Source: Xenorhabdus anantnagensis (GTDB lineage Bacteria; Pseudomonadota; Gammaproteobacteria; Enterobacterales; Enterobacteriaceae). From it: a stretch of DNA of 64,000 bases. Below the pieces are notes generated by a model. That model was not told the DNA's origin. It worked only from the letters and a program-made list of their open reading frames with translations, and did not search any database. The translations under genes and the position numbers were made by a program. This document shows, piece after piece, positions 10,888 to 20,195 of the stretch (the first letter of the stretch is position 1; the number at the start of each line of letters is the position of its first letter). The stretch is from contig NZ_JAQRFN010000015.1 in the NCBI RefSeq assembly GCF_028598555.1, forward strand, positions 29,772-93,771, in the 5' to 3' direction.

Positions 10888-11916
10888 ATGCTGAGTAAAA
10901 AAATTATCCACTGGAGTGTATTGTTATTTTCGGTTGTACTGCTGGCAGCGTGTGGTGGCCCAGAGCAGCAAAACCTGAATGGGCAAACAATGGGGACATA
11001 TTACTCCGTTAAATATGTTGCTGTCTCGTCTGCACCTGTCCCAGAAAACCTGCAAAAAGAGATTGATCGGTTGCTGGAAGAGGTGAACGATCAGATGTCC
11101 ACTTATCGGCCAAATTCTGAATTGAGTCGTTTTAATCAAAGCCGTGAAGTGAATAAACCGTTTCCGGTATCAGCCGCGACAGCGAAAGTTGTCAAAGAAG
11201 CCATTCGAATCAATAAGCTGACAGAAGGTGCACTGGATGTCACTGTTGGCCCATTGGTGAATTTGTGGGGATTTGGGCCGGAAGGGCGAATTACCAAAGC
11301 ACCAACGGATGAAGAATTAGCGACTCGCCGAGCGTGGACAGGCATTAATCATTTGTCTGTTGAAGGCAATAATCTGATTAAATCCATCCCTGAACTGTAT
11401 GTTGATCTCTCTTCCATTGCTAAAGGTTATGGTGTTGATGCCGTAGCGGAGTATCTGGAATCTCAGCATATCAAAAACTACATGGTTGATATTGGCGGTG
11501 AAGTACGCACATTGGGCAACAATGGCAAAGGTAATCCATGGCGGATAGCGATAGAAAAGCCATCGGATAGTGGCATGACACAGAGCGCTCAGGAAATCAT
11601 TGAGCCGGGCAATATGTCTGTGGCAACATCGGGTGATTATCGAAACTATTTTGAACAGAATGGCGTGCGTTACTCTCACACCATTAACCCTAAAACCAGC
11701 AGGCCAATAACACATAATTTGGTTTCAATTACTGTGATAGCACCGACCTGCATGAGTGCAGATGGTTTTTCCACAGGCTTGGATGTATTGGGGCCAGAGA
11801 AAGGAATGGAAGTGGCTGAAAAGCTGAATATTCCGGTCTTTATGATTGTCAAAACCAAAGAGGGTTTTGAAGAACATTATAGTACTGCTTTTAAGGCATA
11901 CTTACAGAAGAAATAA
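10888..11916 (+). CDS. apbE: FAD:protein FMN transferase ApbE (lipoprotein)
   Basis: ApbE transfers FMN from FAD to threonine in SGAT motifs, here of NqrB and NqrC. The 342-residue protein has a lipoprotein signal with lipobox LLAAC (Cys22), so it is predicted to be membrane anchored and to face the periplasm. Family segments include MGTYYSVKY near residue 35, VDLSSIAKGYGVDAVAEYL near 173, DIGGEVRTLG near 202 and the C-terminal ADGFSTGLDVLG. Its place after nqrF agrees with its role in NQR maturation. Confidence 0.96.
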   Translation: MLSKKIIHWSVLLFSVVLLAACGGPEQQNLNGQTMGTYYSVKYVAVSSAPVPENLQKEIDRLLEEVNDQMSTYRPNSELSRFNQSREVNKPFPVSAATAKVVKEAIRINKLTEGALDVTVGPLVNLWGFGPEGRITKAPTDEELATRRAWTGINHLSVEGNNLIKSIPELYVDLSSIAKGYGVDAVAEYLESQHIKNYMVDIGGEVRTLGNNGKGNPWRIAIEKPSDSGMTQSAQEIIEPGNMSVATSGDYRNYFEQNGVRYSHTINPKTSRPITHNLVSITVIAPTCMSADGFSTGLDVLGPEKGMEVAEKLNIPVFMIVKTKEGFEEHYSTAFKAYLQKK

Positions 11917-11932
11917 GAGAGGGGAAAAAGTT

Positions 11933-12157
11933 ATGGAAGTCTTTATTGCCGCTTTTATCTTTTTCCTGTTGGCATTTGCGGGAATGGCATTGGGCTATAT
12001 TTTTAAGCGCAAGAGTATTCAAGGAAGCTGTGGTGGCTTGGGAAGCATTGGTGTAGAAAAAGTTTGCGATTGTCCTGAACCCTGCGATGCGCGCAAAAAA
12101 CGTATGGCAAGGGAAGCTATCCGTCAAGCACAGTTGGAGAAAAATCGCATTCTGTGA
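11933..12157 (+). CDS. nqrM: NQR assembly protein NqrM
   Basis: NqrM (DUF539) is a small protein needed for assembly of Na+-NQR, probably for delivery of iron to the NqrD/NqrE centre. The ATG at 11933 behind a GAGAGGGGA ribosome site gives 74 residues: one N-terminal membrane helix (about 3-23) and four cysteines at 33, 45, 47 and 51 (SCGG and VCDCPEPC). An upstream in-frame start inside apbE lacks a ribosome site and family similarity. A strong terminator follows. Confidence 0.95.
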   Translation: MEVFIAAFIFFLLAFAGMALGYIFKRKSIQGSCGGLGSIGVEKVCDCPEPCDARKKRMAREAIRQAQLEKNRIL

Positions 12158-12196
12158 TGTTGTTTTACAATTCAACTAATTTTTGATTAGAAAAAA

Positions 12197-12229
12197 GTAA
12201 CCCGCTGCCAGATAAACAGCGGGTTTTTG
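12197..12229 (+). terminator. Intrinsic terminator of the nqr operon
   Basis: Stem AACCCGCTG (12199-12207) / CAGCGGGTT (12217-12225) with a 9-base loop, followed by T-rich sequence. It lies 42 bp after the nqrM stop and ends the nqrABCDEF-apbE-nqrM unit. Confidence 0.9.
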
Positions 12230-12247
12230 TTGTCCATTCAGAGATGC

Positions 12248-12303
12248 TTGTTCAAGGCATTTTGTTCAAGACATTTTGTTCAAGACATTCTGTTCAAGAC
12301 ATG
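12248..12303. repeat. Four tandem 14-bp repeats running into the sigma-factor 3' end
   Basis: Four 14-bp units of TTGTTCAAGACATT (first copy with GG for GA, last copy starting with c and ending with g) lie between the nqr terminator and the ECF sigma gene. The last unit overlaps the final codons and stop of the sigma-factor gene, so the array has grown from or into that coding end. Confidence 0.9.
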
Positions 12304-12809
12304 TCGAAAGGATGGCATTTTCTGTGGGCTTGATTTAAGTAATGTTTCACTGAACTTATTGAGATGCCTAAATCTTCTGCAACTTCTTTGTAACGTAGGC
12401 CTTGTAGTTGAGTGAGTAGAAATGCCTGTCGCACTTTTGTCGGCAATTTATCCAGAGTCTTATCTATCTTTTCTAACTGTTCTAACAGCACGAGTTGATT
12501 TTCAGAAGAGTATGATGAAATTGTAGGCATTACCCTAAAATATTCCAGATAATTGTCTTCTAGTTTTTTCCTGCGCCAGTAATTGGCAAGGGTTCGACGG
12601 GCTATCGTCATTAAAAAGGCTCTTGGCTGGCGGATATTCTCAAGATCCGAAGATTGCATCAATTTAATAAAAATCTCATGGGTGAGATCTTCGGCATGAT
12701 TTGGACAAGCACTGTTTTGTCTGATCCAGTTACATAACCAGTGATGGTAATCGGAATAGAGTTCTTGGGCGATTTGATTGTGCCCAAATGTGCTTTTTTG
12801 CACCGCCAT
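12294..12809 (-). CDS. FecI-like ECF RNA polymerase sigma factor
   Basis: The 171-residue protein has the two-domain layout of extracytoplasmic-function sigma factors. Region 2 spans about residues 10-80 (DLTHEIFIKLMQ and AFLMTIARRTLANYWRRKK). Region 4 is at about 110-165 (LPTKVRQAFLLTQLQGLRYKEV and the helix-turn-helix LGISISSVKHYL). It resembles FecI/PvdS-type iron-starvation sigmas. It lies just downstream of a TonB-dependent receptor gene on the same strand and has its own Fur-like box. No FecR-type anti-sigma gene is present on either side. The likely target is the adjacent receptor, but this is inference. Confidence 0.85.
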   Translation of the reverse strand: MAVQKSTFGHNQIAQELYSDYHHWLCNWIRQNSACPNHAEDLTHEIFIKLMQSSDLENIRQPRAFLMTIARRTLANYWRRKKLEDNYLEYFRVMPTISSYSSENQLVLLEQLEKIDKTLDKLPTKVRQAFLLTQLQGLRYKEVAEDLGISISSVKHYLNQAHRKCHPFDMS

Positions 12810-12841
12810 GATGATATTGCCTGATGGGATAGGATAAATAC

Positions 12842-12860
12842 GATAATGATTATTATTTGT
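12842..12860. promoter_or_regulatory. Fur-box-like site before the ECF sigma gene
   Basis: The 19-mer GATAATGATTATTATTTGT matches the classical Fur consensus (GATAATGATAATCATTATC) at 14 of 19 positions by eye, with the first nine identical. It is about 33-51 bp upstream of the sigma-factor ATG, suggesting repression by Fur-Fe2+ in iron-rich conditions. Confidence 0.65.
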
Positions 12861-12946
12861 ATTTGTTCGGGAGAAGTCAACGCAGCATTCTAGATCTAAC
12901 CCCCTTAAAAATTAAGAGGGCTAGCGATTGAGTAGTTAAATACCAG

Positions 12947-15253
12947 TTAGAACTGTTGTGAAATACTGAATTTGTAATTACGGCCAATTCCTGAAACCAT
13001 TTCCCCTAAGTACGGATAGTAATCACGGTTGAATAGGTTATCAACGGTGATCCGTGCTTCAAAGCCTTTCATATAAGGAGGGCGCCAGCTTGCAAACAGG
13101 CCATGTAAGGCATAACCGCCACTTTTTGGCAGTTCCCAATACTCTGCTTTTGGATCGTTATCTGAAGGTGAGCGATCTTGTTTGCGAATAAAGTCACCCT
13201 TCCAGCCCATTGCCATCTGCCATTGTGGAATTTTGAACCCTAATATGGCATGTGCTGATGTTGGGGGTATTTCTGCAATCCAGGTTTTATGACCTATCCA
13301 TGGATCACGCATGGAAGCATCACGCTGACCGCGCATGGTGGAGAAAGAAAATTTTCCGAATAACATTCTGCTATCATAGAACGTCTCAATTTCCAAGCCT
13401 TCAATAGTATAGCCGGGCAGATTGCGATAATTTGCCAATGGTTTTTCACATGAGCTGCTTGAACCACTTTCAATTTGAGCTTTGCAATAAATCCCGCGTC
13501 GTTTGAAGATTTCATCTTTACCACGGTTACGGAATAAGGTTGTACGAATTTGTAGGCTGTCATTTTCAAGCATCAGATTATTGAAATCGAGAACAGCACC
13601 AAGGCGTATTCCTGCCATTCTTTCAACATTAAGATTACGGCTAGAGCCTTTAAGGCTACCTAGCCCTTGTACCTCATATTGTTCATCAACTATTGGTGCA
13701 CGCCATGTACGGCTGATATCTGCAAACAATGAAAGGTTTTTATTTGCTTGCCACATAATGCCTAAATGAGGTGACCATCCAGTATAGGTTACATTGCTAT
13801 AGTCATGATTTACTTCTGGTGATTTATCGTTATATATGGATGCGTTATTTTCTCTACCCATATTTTTGACATGGTCATAGCGAACACCCGGCGTTACGGT
13901 CACACTGCCTATTTTCAGAGAGTCTTGAATATATAAGCTGTAAGTTAGTTGATCTCCAGCAGGCATATAGCTTGGTTGATAATAACCGTAGTTGTAGTTT
14001 TTATTCTTTATTTTGCTTTTATCGAATATTAGTACATTGCGTTCGTTTTTATGCCAACGGGTTCCTACCAGTAGTTCATGTTCAATAATACCTGTTGAGA
14101 ATACGCTTTTATTGTTGATATCAACCTGATTGTCGGTGTAATCAACCCAGCTTTTATTACCCATTAATCCACCGAAATGGGAGGAAGAATTTTCTGGGCG
14201 GCGATCGTTTTGCTTGGTTTTTGAATAGGCATAAATCATCGTCAGATTTAGCAGTGGGTTATCTTCCGGCGCGATATTCCATTTGGCAGTGTAGTTCTGA
14301 TCTATTTGATCACGAAAGACCAGTTTTCTTTTCCAGGCACCGCCCCAACCGTATTGGTTTACATCATTGGCTGATGGAACGACCATTTCATCACGTTTAA
14401 CCGCCCAAGGTTGCCAGCCATCTGATTCAGAGCGCATGGCAGACAAGCTTAATGTATGCGCATCACTGGGATAAAAGTTGGTTTTCAATAAATAGGACGT
14501 TTGGTTGTTTTGAGAGTACTCAAAACGGGTGCCATCGGGGCGTTTGATATTGTGCCCATCACGCTTACTGACATAGAGTAATCCATCAACAAAACCATTA
14601 GGATCTCTGCCGTATATTGCGCCACTATTAATCCACTGCCTGTCATTGGTGTGATAGCTTTGTTTGACAAAGCCGCCCCAATCTTCATCTGGGCGCAACA
14701 AATCGCCCGCATCTTTTGTCACAACTTTGACAGAACCACCAAACCCACCGTTGCCATTGAGCAAATTGTGTGGCCCTTTATCAACCTCTACACGTTTGAT
14801 TAATTCAGGCTCAATAAAGACGGAACCCTGACGATACTTCTCGAATCCTTTTGGCGCATTATCTAAAGTGACTTTGACATCTTCTTGGTCTCCCATTCCC
14901 CAAATATTCAGGGTTTGTCCGCCGGGACGCGGAGAACCTGACATTGAAACACCGGGAAGTTGATCGAGTAATTGAGCAACATTATCTGCCTGAGTCCGGT
15001 CAATATCCTCTTTTTTGAGCACCGAACTCCCCGCGCTGGTACTATTGTGTAAACTCTCAACGACAGAAAGTGTAGGTAATTTCATCACCTCATTTTTCTT
15101 TTCAGCTTTTTGTTCTGTGGAACCTTCAATAGCGTAAACAGGGCTGGCGAAAGCCGCTCCTAATACGAATGTCCCTGAGAGTGCGCCACTTAAAATTTTC
15201 TGAATCATGGTAGCGATTGGGCGTTTTTCTAATTTTTGACTATTATTTTTCAT
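12947..15253 (-). CDS. TonB-dependent outer-membrane receptor, haem/hemoglobin-receptor type
   Basis: The 768-residue protein has a signal peptide (about residues 1-41, ending SPVYA), a TonB-box-like region near 57-64, and a plug domain at about 70-190 (QLLDQLPGVSMSG, RVEVDKGPHNLL). A C-terminal beta-barrel ends in TVDNLFNRDYYPYLGEMVSG and a terminal Phe, typical of outer-membrane proteins. The TVDNLFNRDYYPYLGE ending and plug resemble haem/hemoglobin receptors; a siderophore ligand cannot be excluded. Only about 20 residues separate the signal peptide from the TonB box, so the N-terminal signalling domain found in FecA-type transducers is absent. A Fur-like box precedes it. Confidence 0.85.
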   Translation of the reverse strand: MKNNSQKLEKRPIATMIQKILSGALSGTFVLGAAFASPVYAIEGSTEQKAEKKNEVMKLPTLSVVESLHNSTSAGSSVLKKEDIDRTQADNVAQLLDQLPGVSMSGSPRPGGQTLNIWGMGDQEDVKVTLDNAPKGFEKYRQGSVFIEPELIKRVEVDKGPHNLLNGNGGFGGSVKVVTKDAGDLLRPDEDWGGFVKQSYHTNDRQWINSGAIYGRDPNGFVDGLLYVSKRDGHNIKRPDGTRFEYSQNNQTSYLLKTNFYPSDAHTLSLSAMRSESDGWQPWAVKRDEMVVPSANDVNQYGWGGAWKRKLVFRDQIDQNYTAKWNIAPEDNPLLNLTMIYAYSKTKQNDRRPENSSSHFGGLMGNKSWVDYTDNQVDINNKSVFSTGIIEHELLVGTRWHKNERNVLIFDKSKIKNKNYNYGYYQPSYMPAGDQLTYSLYIQDSLKIGSVTVTPGVRYDHVKNMGRENNASIYNDKSPEVNHDYSNVTYTGWSPHLGIMWQANKNLSLFADISRTWRAPIVDEQYEVQGLGSLKGSSRNLNVERMAGIRLGAVLDFNNLMLENDSLQIRTTLFRNRGKDEIFKRRGIYCKAQIESGSSSSCEKPLANYRNLPGYTIEGLEIETFYDSRMLFGKFSFSTMRGQRDASMRDPWIGHKTWIAEIPPTSAHAILGFKIPQWQMAMGWKGDFIRKQDRSPSDNDPKAEYWELPKSGGYALHGLFASWRPPYMKGFEARITVDNLFNRDYYPYLGEMVSGIGRNYKFSISQQF

Positions 15254-15326
15254 AAATTCCCTGAAATATGATCAAGTAAATATTATTTAATGTAATAAGT
15301 CACTTGAGAAATCAAAATGGACAAAT

Positions 15327-15345
15327 AATAATGAGAATTATTTTT
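15327..15345. promoter_or_regulatory. Fur-box-like site before the TonB-dependent receptor
   Basis: AATAATGAGAATTATTTTT matches the Fur consensus at 14 of 19 positions by eye. It lies 74-92 bp upstream of the receptor ATG. The surrounding 15254-15512 stretch is AT-rich and shows no gene. Confidence 0.55.
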
Positions 15346-15512
15346 ATTTTTTTGATGATACCTCTATTTATTGCAGATGTTTTAAGAATAACTCATTGAA
15401 ATAGTTTCTAATTTTGTTAAACCTTATCAATTGCTAACTATGTTGACGTTGAGATTTAAGTGCTTATGGGATGTTATGGCACTGAATAGCCAGAACACTC
15501 ATCGGCAAGGTC

Positions 15513-15542
15513 ATTTCCGTAAGTTCAATTTCCATAAGTACA
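15513..15542. repeat. 15-bp tandem duplication before the lipoprotein gene
   Basis: ATTTCCGTAAGTTCA is followed directly by ATTTCCATAAGTACA (13 of 15 identical). The duplication ends just before the ribosome site of the lipoprotein gene. Confidence 0.8.
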
Positions 15543-15554
15543 AGGGGTTAGTCA

Positions 15555-16076
15555 ATGAAGAAAAAGATTCTTGGTTCTCTGATCTTGGCAGGTATCGTGG
15601 CACTGATTGCTGGCTGTGATGATGCTTCTAAAAAAGCAGAAGATACGGTACAGCAAGCTGAAGAAAACGCCGCGCAAATGAAAACTGACGCTGAAAAAAC
15701 AGTCACGGGTATCACTGATAGTACAAAAGAAAAATCACAGGAGATAAAGGAAAACGTTTTGCGTGAAAGTCATAGTGCGATTGATAAATCCAAGGAAGTG
15801 AAAAATCAAATCACCGATTCTGCTAGTGATATCGCTGAGCAAATGAAATCCAAGGTTGCTGATGTGCAGAATCAGGCGACCAAAACAGCGAATGATGTGA
15901 TGGATACGATGAAAGCAAAAGCGGATGATATACAGCATCAGGCTAGTGACAAGATCGATCAGCTTTCAGATGCCATGAAGTCGAAGACAGAAGAAATAAA
16001 AGCCGAAGCTGATAAAAAGACGGATGATTTAATCGATAGTTTTAAAGGCGACAAGGATAAAAAAGAGGAAAAATAA
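15555..16076 (+). CDS. Coiled-coil, LEA/apolipoprotein-like lipoprotein of unknown function
   Basis: I do not recognise a named gene. The 173-residue protein begins with a lipoprotein signal (MKKKILGSLILAGIVALIAG, lipid-accepting Cys21). The rest is almost wholly charged, Ala/Lys/Asp/Glu-rich amphipathic helix with short repeating motifs such as AEDTVQQAEENA, MKSKVADVQNQATKTANDVM and MKAKADDIQHQASDKI. It lacks Pro and has no Trp. Such 11-residue-like periodicity is seen in LEA and apolipoprotein-type proteins. It would be a helical rod or a membrane- or envelope-associated protein. It converges on betA across a shared terminator. A stress or osmotic role is only suggested by this neighbourhood. 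Confidence 0.8.
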   Translation: MKKKILGSLILAGIVALIAGCDDASKKAEDTVQQAEENAAQMKTDAEKTVTGITDSTKEKSQEIKENVLRESHSAIDKSKEVKNQITDSASDIAEQMKSKVADVQNQATKTANDVMDTMKAKADDIQHQASDKIDQLSDAMKSKTEEIKAEADKKTDDLIDSFKGDKDKKEEK

Positions 16077-16125
16077 TTTATCGTTTTAATCCAATATGTT
16101 GCTGATGTGGAATAGATTGTATCAG

Positions 16126-16160
16126 AAGGGTGATCTGAAAATGATCACCCTTATTATTTT
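16126..16160. terminator. Bidirectional terminator between lipoprotein gene and betA
   Basis: Perfect 10-bp stem AAGGGTGATC (16126-16135) / GATCACCCTT (16143-16152) with a 7-base loop and T-rich flank on the plus side. It lies between two convergent stop codons and can serve both. Confidence 0.85.
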
Positions 16161-17811
16161 ACGCATCATTGGCGACATAATATTTTGCCTGACTGCGTGG
16201 CAGAGGTGAAATTCCTCTGATTTTATCAGCAATTTTTTCGGCTATCATGATCGTTGTGGCATTCAAATTACCGGTGATAATTGTCGGCATAATGGACGCA
16301 TCAATAACACGTAAATTCTCAATGCCATGCACACGCCCTTGACCATCCACAACTGCCATTTCGTCTGACCCCATTTTGCAGCTGCAAGATGGGTGAAATG
16401 CTGTTTCGGCATGTTCACGAATAAAGGCATCCAGTTGTTCATCGGTCTGAATTTCAACACCTGGGCTGATTTCACGTCCACAATATGGAGCCAGCGCTGG
16501 CTGTGCCATAATTTTCCGTGTAATGCGAATAGCAGCGCGGAACTCCTGCCAATCTTGCTCTGTTGACATATAGTTGAATAGGATACTTGGATGTTGACGC
16601 GGATCCCGTGACTTAATTTTCACCTGACCACGGCTTGGAGAACGCATAGAACCCACATGAGCCTGAAAACCATGTTGATTGACGGCGTTGCTGCCGTTGT
16701 AATTAATAGCAACAGGCAGGAAGTGAAATTGAATATTTGGCCAAGCAAATTTTTCATGGGTACGAATAAAGCCACCAGCTTCAAACTGATTGCTGGCACC
16801 AATGCCTGTTCCTTTGAATAACCATTCAGCGCCAATTTGAGGTTGGTTATACCATTTCAATGCCGGGTAGAGGGAAATGGGCTTGAGGCATTCATACTGC
16901 AAATACATTTCAAGGTGATCTTGTAAGTTTTTCCCAACACCTGACAAAACATGTACCGCAGGAATCCCAAATTCATTCAATACGTCTTCAGGGCCAATGC
17001 CTGAGCGCTGCAAAATTTGTGGCGATGCGATTGCGCCAGCACAGAGCAAAACTTCCTTACGCACTTTTGCTTGTATCAACGCTGAGCTATTACCTTGATG
17101 AAAATTGACGCCGACGGCTGTCTTTCCTTCAAATTCGAGGGTATCAGTCAAAGCATGGGTAATGATAGTGAGATTGGCACGTGATCGCGCTTGATCCAAA
17201 TAGCCACGGGCTGTACTGGCGCGGCGTCCTTTAGGGGTAACGGTGCGATCCATTGGCCCAAAGCCTTCTTGCTGATAGCCATTCAGATCGTCAGTGCGTG
17301 GATAACCAGCTTGGACACCTGCTTCTACCATCGCGTGAAAAAGTTCATTATTACCGGCTTTGGGGGTGGTGACACTGACCGGCCCATCACTGCCATGATA
17401 GTCATTGTCGCCAATATCCCGTGATTCAGCTTTGCGAAAATAGGGAAGGCAATCAAGATAACTCCAGTCTTCCAACCCCGGTTGTGCTGCCCAGTGATCA
17501 AAATCCATCGCGTTGCCACGGATATAGCACATGCCATTGATCAGTGAAGAGCCACCAAGTCCCTTACCGCGTCCGCATTCCATGCGCCGATTATTCATAT
17601 GGGGTTCAGGATCGGTTTCATATGCCCAGTTATAACGGGTTCCCTGCAAAGGATATGCCAGCGCCGCTGGCATTTGAGTACGGAAGTCAAACCGGTAATC
17701 TGGCCCGCCTGCTTCCAGTAGCAGAACAGTCACATTCGGATCTTCCGTCAGACGGGTTGCAAGTACATTACCCGCTGAACCAGCACCGATAATAATGTAA
17801 TCAAAAACCAT
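16159..17811 (-). CDS. betA: Choline dehydrogenase BetA
   Basis: BetA is a membrane-associated GMC-family FAD enzyme that oxidises choline to betaine aldehyde. The chosen ATG at 17811 gives 550 residues starting [20 protein letters not shown], which aligns with the E. coli start and carries the Rossmann FAD motif GAGSAG. It is preceded by GAGGAGA. An ATG eight codons earlier has no such support. [15 protein letters not shown] near residue 80 and the C-terminal [11 protein letters not shown] histidine region are GMC signatures. E. coli has HPCGTCKMG there, so one local change is visible. It is last in betI-betB-betA. Confidence 0.96.
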   Translation of the reverse strand: MVFDYIIIGAGSAGNVLATRLTEDPNVTVLLLEAGGPDYRFDFRTQMPAALAYPLQGTRYNWAYETDPEPHMNNRRMECGRGKGLGGSSLINGMCYIRGNAMDFDHWAAQPGLEDWSYLDCLPYFRKAESRDIGDNDYHGSDGPVSVTTPKAGNNELFHAMVEAGVQAGYPRTDDLNGYQQEGFGPMDRTVTPKGRRASTARGYLDQARSRANLTIITHALTDTLEFEGKTAVGVNFHQGNSSALIQAKVRKEVLLCAGAIASPQILQRSGIGPEDVLNEFGIPAVHVLSGVGKNLQDHLEMYLQYECLKPISLYPALKWYNQPQIGAEWLFKGTGIGASNQFEAGGFIRTHEKFAWPNIQFHFLPVAINYNGSNAVNQHGFQAHVGSMRSPSRGQVKIKSRDPRQHPSILFNYMSTEQDWQEFRAAIRITRKIMAQPALAPYCGREISPGVEIQTDEQLDAFIREHAETAFHPSCSCKMGSDEMAVVDGQGRVHGIENLRVIDASIMPTIITGNLNATTIMIAEKIADKIRGISPLPRSQAKYYVANDA

Positions 17812-17838
17812 TGTTATCTCCTCTGTTTCAGACATGGA

Positions 17839-19347
17839 TTAAAATAGGGATTCAAAATTGCCCAGTTCCACCTGTATTGATTTGGTTTGAGTGTAATGTT
17901 GTAGTGTGATCAGCCCATTTTCCCGGCCAACACCGGAATGTTTATACCCACCAACAGGCATGGCGGCTGGAGATTCCCCCCAAGTATTGATCCAGCAGAT
18001 CCCGGCTTCTAGTTGGTGGATCACGCGATGTGCACGGGAAAGATCTTTCGTCACTAATCCTGCCCCCAAGCCATAATGAGTGTTATTGGCTCGGGCAATC
18101 ACTTCATCTTCCGTTTCATAAGTCAGGATAGACATTACTGGCCCAAAGATTTCTTCCTGTGCAATCAACATATCATCGGTACAGTCACTGAATACGGTTG
18201 GTGCAACAAATGCACCTTTCGCTAATTCACCTTCCAGCAGGCGTTCTCCACCACAAAGCAGGCGAGCATGGCTGTTTTTGCCGCTTTCGATATAGCGTAA
18301 TACAGACTCCATGTGCGGGAAGCTCACCAAAGGTCCAAAATTAGTGTTGGGGTCGAGAGGTGAACCAATTCGAATGCGTTTAACGCGCTCAAGAATTTTT
18401 GCTTCAAATTGTGAAAGCAGTGCCTTGGGTACAAAGACGCGTGTTCCGTTCGTGCAAACCTGACCTGAACTGAAAAAATTTGCCATCATGGCAATATCAG
18501 CAGCACGATCCAGATCTGCATCATCAAAAATGATCAGCGGAGATTTGCCACCCAATTCCATTGTGACTTCTTTTAGGGTCGAGCCTGAAGCATTTGCCAT
18601 GACCTTTTTGCCGGTCACAATACCGCCGGTAAAAGACATCTTGGCAATTTTAGGGTGAATGGCCAGATAATGTCCCACTTCATGACCTGCTCCCGTCAAG
18701 ACATTGAAAACACCATCAGGCAAACCTGCCTCAGTATAGATTTCAGCTAACTTCAAAGCAGTGAGAGAAGTGACTTCACTTGGTTTGAAAATCATTGCAT
18801 TACCGGCAGCCAGAGCGGGTGCTGACTTCCAGAGGGCAATTTGAATAGGGTAGTTCCATGCGCCAATGCCTGCTACAACGCCCAATGGTTCACGGCGTGT
18901 ATATACAAAAGAAGACTCACGTAGTGGAATTTGTTGGCCTTCAAGGGCTGGAATTAAACCGGCATAATATTCCAGTACATCAGCGCCAGTAACGATATCA
19001 ACTTGCTGAGTTTCAGAAAGCGGTTTACCGGTATCCAGTGTTTCCAATTCAGCAAGCTCATCATTGCGTTCACGCAGGATATTTACTGCCTTGTGTAAAA
19101 TCCGGGAACGTTCTATCGCAGTCATGGCTGCCCAGATTTTTTGTCCCTTGTGGGCACTTTCGACAGCCAGATCAACATCTTGTTCTGTTGCGGACTGAAA
19201 TTGAGCAATAACCTCTCCAGTAGCCGGATTAATTGCATCAAAAATTGTGCTATCAGTTCTGGAATTATCGAGTTTGGTGTTATTAAAACTGGTGCTATCA
19301 ATATAAGCACCGTGGATATAAAGTTTTTGTAATCCAAAATGGGTCAT
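17839..19347 (-). CDS. betB: Betaine aldehyde dehydrogenase BetB, with N-terminal repeat expansion
   Basis: BetB oxidises betaine aldehyde to glycine betaine with NAD(P)+. The 502 residues compare with 490 in E. coli. The active site is intact: [11 protein letters not shown] carries the general-base Glu and [11 protein letters not shown] the catalytic Cys. The extra length lies at residues 17-36, where a four-unit 15-bp repeat encodes [21 protein letters not shown]. coli has a shorter loop there. The stop is 27 bp before betA, and betI ends upstream, giving the order betI-betB-betA. Confidence 0.96.
   Translation of the reverse strand: MTHFGLQKLYIHGAYIDSTSFNNTKLDNSRTDSTIFDAINPATGEVIAQFQSATEQDVDLAVESAHKGQKIWAAMTAIERSRILHKAVNILRERNDELAELETLDTGKPLSETQQVDIVTGADVLEYYAGLIPALEGQQIPLRESSFVYTRREPLGVVAGIGAWNYPIQIALWKSAPALAAGNAMIFKPSEVTSLTALKLAEIYTEAGLPDGVFNVLTGAGHEVGHYLAIHPKIAKMSFTGGIVTGKKVMANASGSTLKEVTMELGGKSPLIIFDDADLDRAADIAMMANFFSSGQVCTNGTRVFVPKALLSQFEAKILERVKRIRIGSPLDPNTNFGPLVSFPHMESVLRYIESGKNSHARLLCGGERLLEGELAKGAFVAPTVFSDCTDDMLIAQEEIFGPVMSILTYETEDEVIARANNTHYGLGAGLVTKDLSRAHRVIHQLEAGICWINTWGESPAAMPVGGYKHSGVGRENGLITLQHYTQTKSIQVELGNFESLF
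19240..19299. repeat. In-frame four-unit 15-bp repeat in betB
   Basis: On the coding strand four 15-bp units (gatagcaccagtttt, aataacaccaaactc, gataattccagaact, gatagcacaattttt) follow each other at codons 17-36. They translate to pentapeptides of the pattern (D/N)(S/N)(T/S)xx. They account for the extra residues relative to E. coli BetB. Confidence 0.85.
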
Positions 19348-19389
19348 AGATTCTCCTCAAGAGCCTGTCCACAGGCCATAAGCCAGAAC

Positions 19390-19986
19390 TCAAGCTATAT
19401 CGGATGTCCCGAGTTTCTGTTCGATGTAATCAATGGTAATTCTGAACGTCCCTTCAATATCAAAAGGCTTGTTATTGAGAGCACTTCTCAGCCAAATGCC
19501 GTCGATTAATGCCGCAAGGCCTTGCGCAGCCAGCCGTGCTTCTGCTTTTGGCATGGCACGTTTAAATTCAACACAGATATTAGAATATAAACGGCGTTCA
19601 TTAACTTGTTGTAACCGATACAAGTTTGGTTGGTGCATACTGCTGGCCCAAAATGCCAGCCAGGTTTTCATCGCTGCGCCGCTAATCTGGCTGGGATCAA
19701 AATTCCCTTCGACAATGGCTTTCAATCTTTGAGTGGGGGTTGCATTGTCAAGCAAGCGTAATCGGCGTGCTACTGCCATTCCCAGTTGATGCAAGAGATA
19801 GCGCATGGTAGCTTCCAATAGCCCATTTTTATCCTTGAAATAGTGGCTGATAATTCCGTTGGAAACGCCCGCTTTTCGCGCTATTTGTGCAATGGTTGCT
19901 TCTTGCATCCCAACTTCATTCACAACGATTAACGTTGCATCAATGAGTTGTTGTTTTCTTATCGACTGCATTCCAATTTTTGGCAT
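19390..19986 (-). CDS. betI: TetR-family repressor BetI
   Basis: BetI represses the choline-oxidation genes and releases DNA when choline is present. The 198-residue protein has the TetR helix-turn-helix at about residues 28-50 ([24 protein letters not shown]) and a C-terminal ligand domain. [19 protein letters not shown] is the usual BetI start. It heads betI-betB-betA and is divergent from betT over a 209-bp regulatory gap, the same arrangement as in E. coli. Confidence 0.95.
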   Translation of the reverse strand: MPKIGMQSIRKQQLIDATLIVVNEVGMQEATIAQIARKAGVSNGIISHYFKDKNGLLEATMRYLLHQLGMAVARRLRLLDNATPTQRLKAIVEGNFDPSQISGAAMKTWLAFWASSMHQPNLYRLQQVNERRLYSNICVEFKRAMPKAEARLAAQGLAALIDGIWLRSALNNKPFDIEGTFRITIDYIEQKLGTSDIA

Positions 19987-20037
19987 GATTTTATGCTCAG
20001 AAAATCAATCATTCGGTCAGTATTAAACTTTTTTTTA

Positions 20038-20051
20038 ATTGAATGTTCAAT
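20038..20051. promoter_or_regulatory. Candidate BetI operator between betI and betT
   Basis: The 14-bp inverted repeat ATTGAA-TG-TTCAAT lies in the AT-rich divergent region, 52 bp from the betI start. Its shape and sequence resemble BetI operators of other gamma-proteobacteria (ATTGAAC-rich palindromes). One site placed here could control both directions. Assignment is inference from position and form. Confidence 0.5.
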
Positions 20052-20195
20052 CAAAATTAAATATGTTTTATTACAATAATTTTACAACAAGGGGCCAAAT
20101 TTATTTAACATATCTTAAATTTTGTTTTTAATTCATATGATTATATGAATTATTCTTTTCATGCATTTTAATTTCATTAATTTCAGGAACTGCCT

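Noticed and set aside
11846..11932. Longer NqrM beginning inside apbE
   Set aside because: No ribosome site; the family start MEVFIAAF is at 11933.
12227..12415. Plus-strand frame over the 14-bp repeats and sigma-factor 3' end
   Set aside because: It is a repeat-driven frame antisense to the sigma factor, with no ribosome site.
17812..17835. Longer BetA with eight extra N-terminal residues
   Set aside because: The ATG at 17811 has a GAGGAGA site and aligns with the E. coli start; the longer form has neither.
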